A DNA stretch of 64,000 bases, taken from the NCBI GenBank assembly GCA_002215675.1, contig NGFH01000001.1:307764-371763 (forward strand), written 5' to 3'. Within the stretch, counting starts at the first letter, position 1; each line of letters starts with the position of its first letter. Below the pieces are notes generated by a model, which saw only the letters and a program-made list of their open reading frames with translations, was not told the origin of the DNA and did not search any database. Below, in pieces: positions 17,505 through 27,000 of the stretch. Origin of the DNA: Bacteroidetes bacterium 2013_40CM_41_45. GTDB lineage: Bacteria > Bacteroidota > Bacteroidia > AKYH767-A > 2013-40CM-41-45. Made by a program: the position numbers and the translations under genes.

Positions 17505-17999
17505 ATGGAACTCGTACAACCCGCATTCGGCCTTGTGTTCTGGATGCTTGTTTCATTCCTTATCGTGCTGTTCATTCTGGGCAAGTTTGCATGGAAGCCG
17601 ATTCTGAAAGCGCTGAAGGAACGCGAAACATCTATTGAAGATGCGCTACGCTCTGCCGACAAGGCGCGCGAGGCCATGGAAAACCTGAAAGCTGACAACG
17701 AAAAGCTGCTGAACGAAGCCCGTGCCGAGCGCGAGCGTATGCTGCGCGAAGCCCGCGACACGAAAGATGCCATCATCAACGAAGCGAAAGGCAAAGCCAC
17801 AACGGAAGCAAACCGTTTGCTTCAAATGGCGCGCGAAGCGATTAACAACGAAAAGCAGGCAGCCATCACCGAATTGAAAAACCAGGTGGCAACGCTCTCC
17901 ATTGAGATTGCAGAAAAAATTCTCCGCGAGCAGTTAAAAGATTCAGCGAAGCAGAAGGAGCTGGCAGAGAAGTATCTCAAAGAAGTAAAGTTGAACTAA
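17505..17999 (+). CDS. atpF: ATP synthase F0 subunit b
   Basis: A 164-aa peripheral stalk subunit that links F0 to F1. It has a single N-terminal membrane helix (about 5-27, FGLVFWMLVSFLIV) followed by a long charged coiled coil rich in Ala, Glu, Arg and Lys. Length and layout are typical. It lies between atpE and atpH; the start is set by the ATG right after the AAATCGT-type array. Confidence 0.95.
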   Translation: MELVQPAFGLVFWMLVSFLIVLFILGKFAWKPILKALKERETSIEDALRSADKAREAMENLKADNEKLLNEARAERERMLREARDTKDAIINEAKGKATTEANRLLQMAREAINNEKQAAITELKNQVATLSIEIAEKILREQLKDSAKQKELAEKYLKEVKLN

Positions 18000-18004
18000 A
18001 AAAT

Positions 18005-18032
18005 AATTGATAGTTGACAATTGATAATTGAC
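18005..18032 (+). repeat. Heptamer array, word AATTGAT, in the atpF-atpH spacer
   Basis: Four 7-nt words (AATTGAT and AATTGAC types, second word AGTTGAC), starting 5 bases after the atpF stop. It uses the same word family as the atpB-atpE spacer. Confidence 0.75.
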
Positions 18033-18047
18033 AATGAGTAAGGCGTC

Positions 18048-18079
18048 AATCAATAAATCAACAACTCAGTAATTCAATA
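18048..18079 (+). repeat. Octamer array, word AATCAATA, ending at the atpH start
   Basis: Four 8-nt words of type AATCAATA (variants AATCAACA, ACTCAGTA, ATTCAATA) run up to one base before the atpH ATG. The same word family precedes atpA. Confidence 0.75.
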
Positions 18080-18080
18080 A

Positions 18081-18635
18081 ATGATTAACACTAAACTCGC
18101 CAGGCGTTACGCCAAGTCGCTGTTTGATTTGGCAGAGGAGAAGAAAGTCTCTGATGCGGTCTTTGCCGACATGGAACTGGTGCGTAGTGTAAGCGCTGCC
18201 AGCAGGGACTTCCGCAAACTCATGCAGAATCCCACGGTGAACACAGACAAGAAACTTGCAGTGCTCAAATTAATTTTTGCGGGAAAGGTGAATGACATCA
18301 CGCTTTCATTCTTCAGCATCCTTACAAAGAAGCGCAGGGAAGAATTCATAAGTGAGATTGCTGTAAGCTACATCAACTTATACAGGGCGAAAAAAGGTAT
18401 CACCGTTGCAAAGCTGTTTACGGCAGTGCCGACGGGAGAAGAACTCAAAAAGCAAATCACGGAAATTGTTCAGCGCGACACCGGAAGAAAAATTGTGCTT
18501 GAAGAAACGGTGGACGCATCGCTCATTGGGGGTTTCATCCTCAACGTTGGCGATAAGCAATTTGATGAAAGCGTTGCACGAAAACTTCGTACGCTGCACC
18601 GCGAGTTTGAAACGAATCCGTTTGTGAAAAAGTGA
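18081..18635 (+). CDS. atpH: ATP synthase F1 subunit delta
   Basis: A 184-aa subunit connecting the b stalk to the top of F1. The N-terminal helical domain starts with KLARRYAKSLFDLAEE, the OSCP/delta signature. The C-terminal part has ETVDASLIGGFIL (about 147-160), also typical. In most genomes atpA follows directly; here two unrelated genes intervene, the first only 4 bases after this stop. Confidence 0.95.
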   Translation: MINTKLARRYAKSLFDLAEEKKVSDAVFADMELVRSVSAASRDFRKLMQNPTVNTDKKLAVLKLIFAGKVNDITLSFFSILTKKRREEFISEIAVSYINLYRAKKGITVAKLFTAVPTGEELKKQITEIVQRDTGRKIVLEETVDASLIGGFILNVGDKQFDESVARKLRTLHREFETNPFVKK

Positions 18636-18639
18636 AAAC

Positions 18640-19242
18640 ATGAAAACAAAACTGCTCTTCACATTTGTTTTTTCTGTTTGTACTCTGCTGCGAACTGATT
18701 CCTTCGCACAAAAATCTGCTGCCAAAGAAGATTGGCTTTCGGAATATAAAATGTATTTTGATTCTTCAGGAAATAGAAAAACTGGGACGAGTATCAAAAA
18801 TATTAGTAATATTATTGAGCTTGCAGAAAAAGAATCAGCTAATTCTATACTTCCAATATATAAAGATAAAATTAATAATTATTACATCCCTCAATTGTGG
18901 TTAAATATAGCAGATATAGAAAGAATGTCTGACGACCCTAAAAAAGCAATTGAAGATTATAATAAAGTAATAATGAGTAAAAAGCCAGATGAAATTTGGC
19001 TTTACCATGCGCTTCTTGGAAGAGGGACTTGTAGAACAACATTGGGTAAATATGAATTGGCTATGGTTGATTTTGATACTGCTATTACAATTTTTCCAGA
19101 AAAAGGTGATGGTTATTTCCGGAGAGGATTTGCTTATATAGTATATTATGAGGATAAGAAAAAGGGGTGTTTGGATTTAGAGAAGGCGGCATTAAAAGGA
19201 AATAAGGAAGCGTATGATGTTTCTTTAAAATGGTGTAAATAA
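18640..19242 (+). CDS. Secreted TPR-repeat protein inserted in the atp operon
   Basis: 200 aa with a signal peptide (MKTKLLFTFVF ... SFAQ). Residues about 80-195 carry TPR-like helices: WLNIADIERMSDDPKKAIEDY, LGRGTCRTTLGKYELAMVDF and YFRRGFAYIVYYED. No enzymatic motif is seen, and it is not a known ATP synthase subunit. It starts 4 bases after atpH and is followed after 1 base by another small gene, so it should be co-transcribed with atp genes. The DNA looks more AT-rich than atpH and atpA. Origin by insertion is inferred. Confidence 0.75.
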   Translation: MKTKLLFTFVFSVCTLLRTDSFAQKSAAKEDWLSEYKMYFDSSGNRKTGTSIKNISNIIELAEKESANSILPIYKDKINNYYIPQLWLNIADIERMSDDPKKAIEDYNKVIMSKKPDEIWLYHALLGRGTCRTTLGKYELAMVDFDTAITIFPEKGDGYFRRGFAYIVYYEDKKKGCLDLEKAALKGNKEAYDVSLKWCK

Positions 19243-19243
19243 G

Positions 19244-19513
19244 ATGCCTGAAGAATTGAGAGCAGAAATAATTTACTTGATAGGTAAAATGATTACGATT
19301 ACTAAACTTGGTCAGAATAATGAATATGGCACGATTAGCTATGAAAATAATTTTGAAAAATATGCCAAGGAGCTTATTAATTTCAAGTTAAGAAAAAATT
19401 TGGTCTCAACTGAATTTGATGACGCAATTAAAGATTATCTAAAAGCGCAAGGATGCTCTTCTAATGAGCGGGCAGACTTCTTAAGAATATTATATGAAGC
19501 GGACAAGGCATGA
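19244..19513 (+). CDS. Small hypothetical protein in the atp operon insert
   Basis: An 89-aa soluble, mostly helical protein that I do not recognise. It has no signal peptide, membrane helix or cysteine motif (one Cys, in QGCSS). The ATG follows the TPR gene stop by 1 base, which suggests translational coupling. Base composition is AT-rich like its neighbour. It sits between atpH and atpA together with dispersed repeats. It may belong to a small module with the TPR gene, but nothing in the sequence shows its role. Confidence 0.6.
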   Translation: MPEELRAEIIYLIGKMITITKLGQNNEYGTISYENNFEKYAKELINFKLRKNLVSTEFDDAIKDYLKAQGCSSNERADFLRILYEADKA

Positions 19514-19520
19514 ATAAACA

Positions 19521-19550
19521 GGGGATTGCTTCACTTCGTTCGCAATGACA
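19521..19550. repeat. Dispersed palindrome-type repeat (GATTGC ... GCAATGAC)
   Basis: ATTGC at 19525-19529 is mirrored by GCAAT at 19542-19546 around TTCACTTCGTTC. This form is seen as a dispersed intergenic repeat in many bacterial genomes. It is part of the repeat-rich 19514-19748 spacer, which also holds a GCGAAGCGGAA-type motif near 19610-19640. Confidence 0.45.
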
Positions 19551-19705
19551 GAGCTATGAGAAAGGTAGTGAGAATTCAGAAAGGAACTAAACTAAGCCCG
19601 ATTGAAGTGGAGCGAAGCGGAACGGAAAGCGGGTGGAGAGGAAGAGAGAGAAATAAAAGTTTGCTTCCATCAAAATAAAAAGACGTCCACGTCCAGAAAA
19701 TTTAA

Positions 19706-19737
19706 AATCAATAATTCAATAATTCAACAAATCAATA
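19706..19737 (+). repeat. Octamer array, word AATCAATA, before atpA
   Basis: Four 8-nt words (AATCAATA, ATTCAATA, ATTCAACA, AATCAATA) end 11 bases before the atpA start. It uses the same word as the array before atpH. Confidence 0.75.
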
Positions 19738-19748
19738 AATAGAATAAA

Positions 19749-21329
19749 ATGGCAGAAGTAAGACCAGATGAAGTATCGGCAATATTGCGGGAGCAGTTGT
19801 CAGGATTTTCCACCGAAGCGCAGCTTGAAGAAGTGGGAACGGTGTTGCAGGTAGGTGACGGTATTGCCCGCATCTACGGAATGACGCAGGTTCAGGCGGG
19901 CGAGCTCGTTGAATTTGAAACCGGCCTGCAGGGTATCGTGCTCAATCTTGAAGAAGATAATGTTGGGGTAGTGCTGCTCGGAGTTTCTAAAGGCATCAAG
20001 GAAGGCGCAACTGTGAAACGCACAGGACGCATCGGTTCCATTAAGGTGGGCAAAGGTTTGCTCGGAAGAGTTATTGACACGCTCGGCAGTCCTATTGACG
20101 GTAAAGGTCCCATCAAAGGAGAAGTTTATGAAATGCCTTTTGAGCGCAAAGCTCCGGGTGTTATTTATCGTCAGCCGGTGAAAGAGCCGCTGCAAACAGG
20201 TATCAAAGCTATTGACGCGATGATTCCCATCGGGCGCGGGCAGCGCGAGCTTATTATCGGTGACCGCCAAACGGGAAAGACAGCCGTTGCCATTGATACC
20301 ATCATCAACCAGAAAGAATTCTATGAAGCAGGCAAGCCCGTGTTCTGTATCTATGTTGCCTGCGGGCAAAAGGGCAGCACGGTTGCCAATATTGTAAAGA
20401 CTCTTACCGATGCAGGCGCAATGCCTTACACGGTTGTGGTTTCTGCAACCGCTTCAGACCCTGCACCGATGCAGTTCTTCGCGCCTATGGCGGGTGCAGC
20501 TATCGGGGAATTTTTCCGCGATACGGGACGCCCTGCACTGATTGTGTATGATGATTTGTCGAAACAAGCTGTTGCATACCGCGAGGTATCACTCTTGCTG
20601 CGCAGGCCTCCGGGACGTGAAGCATATCCGGGCGATATTTTCTATTTGCACTCACGTTTGCTTGAACGTGCGGCAAAAGTTATTGACTCCGATGAGATTG
20701 CCCGCCAGATGAACGACCTGCCTGATGTGCTCAAACCTATAGTGAAGGGTGGCGGCTCACTCACAGCGCTTCCTATCATTGAAACACAGGCAGGTGACGT
20801 ATCAGCATACATTCCTACTAACGTAATTTCTATTACAGACGGACAAATATTCCTTGAAGCGAATCTGTTTAACTCCGGTGTTCGTCCTGCGATTAACGTA
20901 GGTATATCGGTGTCGCGTGTGGGTGGTAATGCGCAAATCAAGGCGATGAAAAAAATTGCCGGGACTTTGAAACTTGACCAGGCGCAGTACCGTGAGCTGG
21001 AAGCATTTTCAAAATTCGGTTCCGACCTTGACGCATCCACTAAAGCAACACTGGAAAAAGGTGCGCGCAACGTGGAAATCCTCAAGCAGGGACAGTACGC
21101 TCCCATGTCGGTGGAAAAGCAAATTGCAATTATTTACTGCGGAACGAAAGGATTGCTCAGGGATGTGCCCATTAAAAGAGTGAAGGAATTTGAGAATGAA
21201 TATCTCACACTGATGGAAAAGCAGCACGCTAACGTGTTGGATACATTGCGCGGGGGAAATTTAACGGATGAAGCTGTAGCAGTGATGGAACAAGTGGCGA
21301 AGGATGTGGCAAAGCAATTCGCCAAATAA
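19749..21329 (+). CDS. atpA: ATP synthase F1 subunit alpha
   Basis: The 526-aa non-catalytic nucleotide-binding subunit of the F1 hexamer. The Walker A motif is GDRQTGKTA (about 170-178), followed by the [14 protein letters not shown] region and the catalytic-interface arginine segment ISVSRVGG. The length is standard. It is separated from atpH by 1.1 kb holding two small genes and repeats, so it may depend on readthrough or on an extra promoter; I found no clear TAnnTTTG in the last 60 bases. Confidence 0.98.
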   Translation: MAEVRPDEVSAILREQLSGFSTEAQLEEVGTVLQVGDGIARIYGMTQVQAGELVEFETGLQGIVLNLEEDNVGVVLLGVSKGIKEGATVKRTGRIGSIKVGKGLLGRVIDTLGSPIDGKGPIKGEVYEMPFERKAPGVIYRQPVKEPLQTGIKAIDAMIPIGRGQRELIIGDRQTGKTAVAIDTIINQKEFYEAGKPVFCIYVACGQKGSTVANIVKTLTDAGAMPYTVVVSATASDPAPMQFFAPMAGAAIGEFFRDTGRPALIVYDDLSKQAVAYREVSLLLRRPPGREAYPGDIFYLHSRLLERAAKVIDSDEIARQMNDLPDVLKPIVKGGGSLTALPIIETQAGDVSAYIPTNVISITDGQIFLEANLFNSGVRPAINVGISVSRVGGNAQIKAMKKIAGTLKLDQAQYRELEAFSKFGSDLDASTKATLEKGARNVEILKQGQYAPMSVEKQIAIIYCGTKGLLRDVPIKRVKEFENEYLTLMEKQHANVLDTLRGGNLTDEAVAVMEQVAKDVAKQFAK

Positions 21330-21332
21330 ATA

Positions 21333-21353
21333 ATTCAGAGTGTAGAATGCAGA
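21333..21353 (+). repeat. Heptamer array, word NNNNAGA, in the atpA-atpG spacer
   Basis: Three 7-nt words ending in AGA (ATTCAGA, GTGTAGA, ATGCAGA), then an A-rich run into the atpG ATG at 21362. It is short, so less certain than the others. Confidence 0.5.
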
Positions 21354-21361
21354 ATTAAAAA

Positions 21362-22252
21362 ATGGGTGGATTAAAAGAAGTCAGAATAAGAATTGTATCA
21401 GTAATCTCTACACAGCAGATTACGAAAGCAATGAAGATGGTTTCTGCAGCAAAGTTGCGTAGGGCGCAGGATGCCATTGTGCGTTTGCGTCCGTATGCGT
21501 CCAAGCTCACGGAAATTATGCAGAATGTTTCGCAGTCGTCTGAAGTTTCGGGTGGAAATCCGTTTACCAAAGTGCGTCCGGTAAATAAAGTTCTCATTGT
21601 CGCCATTGCTTCCAACCGCGGTTTGTGCGGAGCCTTCAATTCAAACATTATCCGCACAGTAAACAAAATGCTGCGCGAACAATATGCACAACAGCACAGC
21701 GCAGGTAATGTGAAAGTGCTTTGCATCGGCAAAAAGATTTCAGACTATTTCTCCAAAAACAAAAAGCTTTTCCTTGACCAGCGAAATGATGTCTACAACA
21801 ACCTTGACTTCGAACACGTGTCGCAGATTGCTTCTTTTCTTATGGATGAATTTGCGAAGGAAACGTTTGACAAAGTGGTGATTGTTTACAATCAATTCAA
21901 GAATGCTGCGGTGCAATATGTAACGCAGGAAACGTTACTGCCACTGCAGCCTCCAACAGAAGAGGCAACAGGAAAAGGAGCCAAGGCAAAAGCAGATTAT
22001 ATTTTTGAACCAAGCATTGAAGAAATCGTAGATGAGCTTATTCCAAAGACCATCCGCACCCAGCTTTACAAAGCAATACTTGACTCTAACGCTTCCGAAC
22101 ATGGAGCGCGTATGACGGCCATGAATAAGGCTACAGAAAACGCAGGCGACATGCTCAAGGAATTGCGTCTTTCCTACAACAAAGCCCGCCAGGCAGTAAT
22201 CACAAGAGAAATTCTTGAAATAGTAGGTGGAGCCGAAGCGCTGAAAGGGTAA
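21362..22252 (+). CDS. atpG: ATP synthase F1 subunit gamma
   Basis: The 296-aa central shaft of F1. N-terminal VRIRIVSVISTQQITKAMKMV is close to the family pattern, and the C-terminal helix LRLSYNKARQAVITREILEIVGG is the gamma signature. It ends the cluster: atpD (beta) and atpC (epsilon) are not downstream, a split arrangement common in Bacteroidota. The next gene, a MarC homologue, is 191 bases away across an inverted 9-mer element. Confidence 0.97.
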   Translation: MGGLKEVRIRIVSVISTQQITKAMKMVSAAKLRRAQDAIVRLRPYASKLTEIMQNVSQSSEVSGGNPFTKVRPVNKVLIVAIASNRGLCGAFNSNIIRTVNKMLREQYAQQHSAGNVKVLCIGKKISDYFSKNKKLFLDQRNDVYNNLDFEHVSQIASFLMDEFAKETFDKVVIVYNQFKNAAVQYVTQETLLPLQPPTEEATGKGAKAKADYIFEPSIEEIVDELIPKTIRTQLYKAILDSNASEHGARMTAMNKATENAGDMLKELRLSYNKARQAVITREILEIVGGAEALKG

Positions 22253-22262
22253 TTCAGAAAAT

Positions 22263-22351
22263 TAAGTTAAATAAGTCGAGTAAGTTAATTGGTTGATTGA
22301 GGTTATTTTACTCAATTGACACGGTCAATTCATTCAACTTAATCCACTGAT
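22263..22351. repeat. 9-nt word arrays in inverted arrangement after atpG
   Basis: TAAGTTAAA-type 9-mers (22263-22289, weaker to 22307) face TCAACTTAA-type 9-mers (22325-22351). TTGAG and CTCAA between them can pair as a small inner stem. It may act as the operon end signal, but there is no T run. Confidence 0.45.
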
Positions 22352-22443
22352 TATTACTTTATCGAAGTAAAATTCAAAAGAAGGAGTAGTATGTAACCCG
22401 GTAATTAAATCTTTTTGCAACTTCGTCCTTTCAGAAAAGTCGT

Positions 22444-23016
22444 ATGCTTTCATTAAAAGAAATATTAACCGTATCGGCAATACTCTTTGCGGTGATTGAT
22501 GTAATAGGTTCTCTTCCTATACTGCTGCAGGTGAAAATGACGGCGGGAAAAATAAATTCAGAAAAGGCGACTCTCGTTTCATTGCTTATCATGGTTGGCT
22601 TCCTGTTTTTGGGAGAAAGCATTCTCAAATTTATGGGAGTAGATGTGCAATCGTTTGCCATTGCAGGCTCATTGGTAATCTTCTTTCTCGCTCTGGAGAT
22701 GATACTTGGTATACGTCTTTATAAGGATGATATTCAGGAAACGGCCTCTATAGTTCCGGTTGCATTTCCGCTCATTGCTGGCACGGGCACCATGACCACA
22801 CTTCTTTCCCTGCGCGCGGCTTACGATTACTGGACCATTATCATTGCTATTTTTCTTAACATCATTTTGGTTTACCTGGTTCTGAAAAATTTAATCTGGG
22901 TTGAAAAACTTTTGGGCCAGGCAGGCATAAGCATTCTGAGAAAAGTTTTCGGAATTATTTTGCTCGCCATTGCCGTGAAACTTTTCAGATCTAATATCGG
23001 CATCTTACATAATTAA
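22444..23016 (+). CDS. MarC family integral membrane protein
   Basis: 190 aa with about six hydrophobic helices across the whole length. It has the MarC/UPF0056 features: the AVIDVIGSLP segment in helix 1 and AFPLIAGTGTMTT (about 117-129). The function of the family is unclear; an early link to multiple antibiotic resistance was not upheld. The methyltransferase gene begins 7 bases after the stop, so the two are likely co-transcribed. Confidence 0.9.
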   Translation: MLSLKEILTVSAILFAVIDVIGSLPILLQVKMTAGKINSEKATLVSLLIMVGFLFLGESILKFMGVDVQSFAIAGSLVIFFLALEMILGIRLYKDDIQETASIVPVAFPLIAGTGTMTTLLSLRAAYDYWTIIIAIFLNIILVYLVLKNLIWVEKLLGQAGISILRKVFGIILLAIAVKLFRSNIGILHN

Positions 23017-23023
23017 CAGGTCA

Positions 23024-23920
23024 ATGTTGCTTCTTACTCCCGAAAAATTTTCTGATTACGAACTCATTGATTGCGGTGATTTTGAAAAGATGGAGCGCTT
23101 CGGAGAATATGTTACGATACGTCCCGAGCCCCAGGCGGTTTGGGATAAGGGATTAACCAACCGCGAGTGGGATAACATGGCTCATGTTCGTTTTATTCCG
23201 GCTTCAGGTTCTGCCGGTGAATGGAAAAGATTGAAACCGATGACGGACAGGTGGAATGTAAATTATGAAATCCGAAATACTAAATTCGAAAACCGAAGTT
23301 TAAAATTTCGTTTGGCTTTAACTTCTTTCAAGCACGTGGGAATATTTCCTGAGCAGGCGGTGAATTGGGATTATGTTTACGATTGCCTCATCACAGGCGA
23401 GAAAAGGGGAGAACCTCCACGTGTTCTTAATCTCTTCGCTTATACAGGAGCAGCATCTCTTGCGGCAAAAGCAGCGGGCGCTGACGTGGTGCATCTTGAT
23501 TCGGTGAAGCAGGTGGTGACATGGGCGCGGGAGAATATGGAGCTTTCAGGGCTAAAGGACATCCGATGGGTGGTAGAAGATGCCATGGCTTTTGTAAAAC
23601 GCGAAGTGAAGCGCGGAAAAAAATATAACGGAATTATTCTTGACCCACCTGCTTATGGGCACGGCACAGACGGACAAAAATGGAAGCTGGAAGAAATGAT
23701 AAACGAAATGCTGAAAATGGTTTTCTCTTTGCTTGATGAAAAAAATTATTTTCTTGTTTTCAACTCATACTCGCTTGGATTTTCATCTTTGATTGTGGAA
23801 AATCTTTTGCGCGAAAAAATGAATTCGGCAGCAAAAGCTGAAACAGGCGAATTATACCTGCAATCAAAAACAGGAATTAGGCTGCCGTTAGGGGTGTTTG
23901 GCAGGATGAAGAGTTCCTGA
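23024..23920 (+). CDS. Class I SAM-dependent rRNA methyltransferase (RlmI-like)
   Basis: 298 aa, cytosolic. The SAM site is VLNLFAYTGAASLAA (about 144-158), and the catalytic region has ILDPPAYGHG (about 208-217). This matches the RlmI/RlmK-type 23S rRNA cytosine methyltransferases, here without an N-terminal PUA domain. Residues 82-95 (from EIRNTK to LKF) are encoded by a 42-base array of six 7-nt words and lie in a region where a surface loop is likely. Specificity for a given rRNA base cannot be told. Confidence 0.82.
   Translation: MLLLTPEKFSDYELIDCGDFEKMERFGEYVTIRPEPQAVWDKGLTNREWDNMAHVRFIPASGSAGEWKRLKPMTDRWNVNYEIRNTKFENRSLKFRLALTSFKHVGIFPEQAVNWDYVYDCLITGEKRGEPPRVLNLFAYTGAASLAAKAAGADVVHLDSVKQVVTWARENMELSGLKDIRWVVEDAMAFVKREVKRGKKYNGIILDPPAYGHGTDGQKWKLEEMINEMLKMVFSLLDEKNYFLVFNSYSLGFSSLIVENLLREKMNSAAKAETGELYLQSKTGIRLPLGVFGRMKSS
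23267..23308 (+). repeat. Heptamer array, word GAAATCC, in frame in the methyltransferase
   Basis: Six 7-nt words (GAAATCC, GAAATAC, TAAATTC, GAAAACC, then two weaker A/T-rich words) span exactly 14 codons, residues 82-95. Confidence 0.7.
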
Positions 23921-23981
23921 AAACTCCTCATTAAATTTTCAGCCCGCGGGCAATAAATTTCCCTTCCTCTGCGTTATAGCT

Positions 23982-23989
23982 TAACTTTG
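23982..23989 (+). promoter_or_regulatory. -7 element before the DUF4175 gene
   Basis: TAACTTTG is an exact TAnnTTTG match 13 bases before the ATG; TTTC about 20 bases upstream could be the -33 box. The leader would be under 10 bases. Confidence 0.4.
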
Positions 23990-24002
23990 CAGTAGAAGCA
24001 AC

Positions 24003-27000
24003 ATGAGCAACTATACCCTTCTTATCGAAAAGCTGGATGCCTTTATCCGCAAGTATTACAAGAACCAGTTAATACGAGGAGTCATTTACTGCGTTGCATT
24101 GGGACTGGCATTTTATCTTGCCGTTACCACGCTCGAATACTTTGGGCATTTCAGCACCACGCTTCGCACTATTTTATTTTACTCTTTTATTGCCGGAAAT
24201 ATTTTCATCATAGCCAGGTATGTTGTTATTCCACTGAGCCATTTATACCGCTACGGAAAAATTATCTCACACGAGCAAGCCGCAATGATTATAGGCAGGC
24301 ATTTTCCCGAAGTGCAAGATAAGCTTCTTAACGTGTTGCAACTGCACCGCCTTGCTGATGAAACTGCGCTTGAGCTGCGAACAAGCAAAGAGCTTGTGCT
24401 TGCCGGTATTGACCAGAAGACTGTTGAGTTGAAACCAATTCCGTTTGCATCGGCAATTAATTTCAATGAGAACAGAAAATACCTTCGTTATGCATTGGTG
24501 CCGCTTTTGATTCTTATAGTAATCATCGTTGCTGCTCCGAGCATGATTAAAGACAGCACCAAACGTTTGATTGAGCATGGCACCTATTTTGAAAAACCCG
24601 CCCCGTTCACGTTTGAAATTCTCAATGATAATCTCAAGGCGATTCAACAGGAAGATTTTCTATTGAATGTGAAAGTAGATGGAAAGGAAATCCCGGACGC
24701 TGCATACATTGAGCTGGAAGGAAACCAGTTCAAGCTGGAAAAAGAAAACAAAGCATTATTTCACCACTTATTTAAAAACCTTCAGAAGAGCTCACACTTC
24801 CGCTTGTTTGCCGATGGATGGTACTCACCTGAATATACATTGGACGCGCTCCCCAACCCGGTGCTTATGAATTTTGATGTTGCGCTTGAATACCCCACGT
24901 ACTTGCAGATGCCAAATGAACGGTTGCAAAATACGGGCGACCTGGTTATTCCTGCCGGAACAAAAGTGAACTGGACATTCAATACCCGAAATACATCTAA
25001 GGTGAGTATTGCATTCCGCGATACAAATGTTTTGTCGGCAAGAGTGGGCGAAGAACGTTTTTCATTTACAAGAAAATTTTTGCAGAGCAATGGTTATTCC
25101 GTGCATGTCGCTTCGGATGTGCTTGCCTCAAAAGATTCCATGCTGTATTCTATTAATGTGATTCCGGACGCGTATCCGTCCATCACTTCAGAAGAGCAGC
25201 GTGATTCGTTTTCCACAAAAAGAGTTTACTTCAAGGGAATTATTAAGGACGATTATGGTTTCAGTAAACTCACGTTCAATTACCGCTACCTGGAAACCAG
25301 CAAGACACCTGACGTGGATAAAAACAAAGTTTATGCTCAGAATATTTCGATTAGTCGAAATACAACACAGCAGCAGTTTTATCATTATTGGGATATGAGC
25401 AGTGCGCAGATTAATCCGGGCGATGAACTGGAATATTATTTTGAAGTATGGGACAATGATGGAATAAATGGGCCCAAAGCTTCGCGGTCACAGGTCATGG
25501 TTTTTAAAGCCCCAACGCTGGAAGAGATTGAAGCCGACACTAAGAAGAGCAGTGAAGATATTAAAGATAGGCTGGAACAATCCATAGAGCAGGCACACAA
25601 GCTGCAGAAAGATATGGAAGAACTGAACCGGAAGATGCTCGACAAAAAAGATTTGGGTTGGGAAGAGCGCAAAAAAGCAGAAGAACTTTTACAGCGGCAG
25701 CAAGAGTTAGAGAAAAAGGTGAATGAAATAAGCAGGGAAAACGAAAAGAAAAACGTTAAAGAGTCGGAGTACAAAACGGTTAACCCCGACATTGTTCAGA
25801 AACAGGAACAGCTTCAGCAGCTGATGAACAAGCTGATGAGTGAAGACATGAAAAAACTTATCGAGCAGCTGCAACAGATGATGGATAAGCTCGACAAAAA
25901 GCAATTGCAGGAGCAGCTCGACAAAATGAAATTCGATAATAAGGAGATGGAGAAAGCGCTCGACCGCACCCTTGAACTTTTCAAGCAGATGGAAATTGAA
26001 AAGACGCTAAAAGAATCGATTGAGAAACTCGAAAAGCTTTCCAAGGAACAGGATAAACTTTCGGAGCAGACGGATAAGAAAAAGGAAGACAACAACGCGT
26101 TGAAAGAAAAGCAGCAAGACCTCAACAAGCAGATGGATGATGTGAGCAAGGAAATGAGGGAGATGTTTAAAAAGAACCAGGAGCTTGAATTTCCAAACCA
26201 GCTTATGGATACCGACCCAGAGGAAAAAGACATAAAGCAGGACATGCAGAACAGCAGCAATGAGCTGAACGAAAACAAAAACAGCAAGGCAAGTAAATCG
26301 CAGAAGAACGCTTCGCAGAAAATGCAAAAGCTCTCTGAGCTGCTCAGCAAAATGCAGCAATCCATGGAACAGCAACAGCAGGAAGAAGATATGGAAGCAT
26401 TGCGTGCGCTGCTGGAAAACCTGTTGCGCCTGTCCTTCGACCAGGAAAACCTGATGGAAGATTTGCGCACTACCGATATCAACGACCCGAAGTATTTAGA
26501 GATGGGAAAGCAACAACGCAAGCTGAAAGACGATGCACAAATGATTGAAGATTCATTGCTTGCACTGAGCAAAAGAGTTGTACAGATTCAGGGGGCTATC
26601 AACCAGGAAATAGGAATCATCAATGACAACATGGAAAAAACCATTGATGAGTTGCAGGACCGTTATGTACCGCAGGCGCGAAGCAGCCAGCAGTACATTA
26701 TGACTTCTGTAAATAACCTTGCCCTTATGCTGGACGAATCGTTATCGCAAATGCAATCACAATGTAAAAAGCCGGGCAATTCTTCGTGTAACAAACCGGG
26801 CGGTAAAAAGCCGTCAACGGCTGCTCAGTTACGCGCCATGCAACAGCAACTGAACGACCGCATGCAGAAGCTGAAGCAAGGGATGAAACCGGGGCAGTCA
26901 ACTATTCCAAGAGGTGGCAAAATGTCGGAAGAAATTTCCCGTATGGCTGCCGAGCAGGAGTTCATCCGTAATGAATTGAGCAAGATGAACCAAAATATGA

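Noticed and set aside
22253..22443. Search for atpD/atpC after atpG
   Set aside because: No beta or epsilon subunit frame is present. A split atp cluster is usual in Bacteroidota, so this is not read as a deletion.
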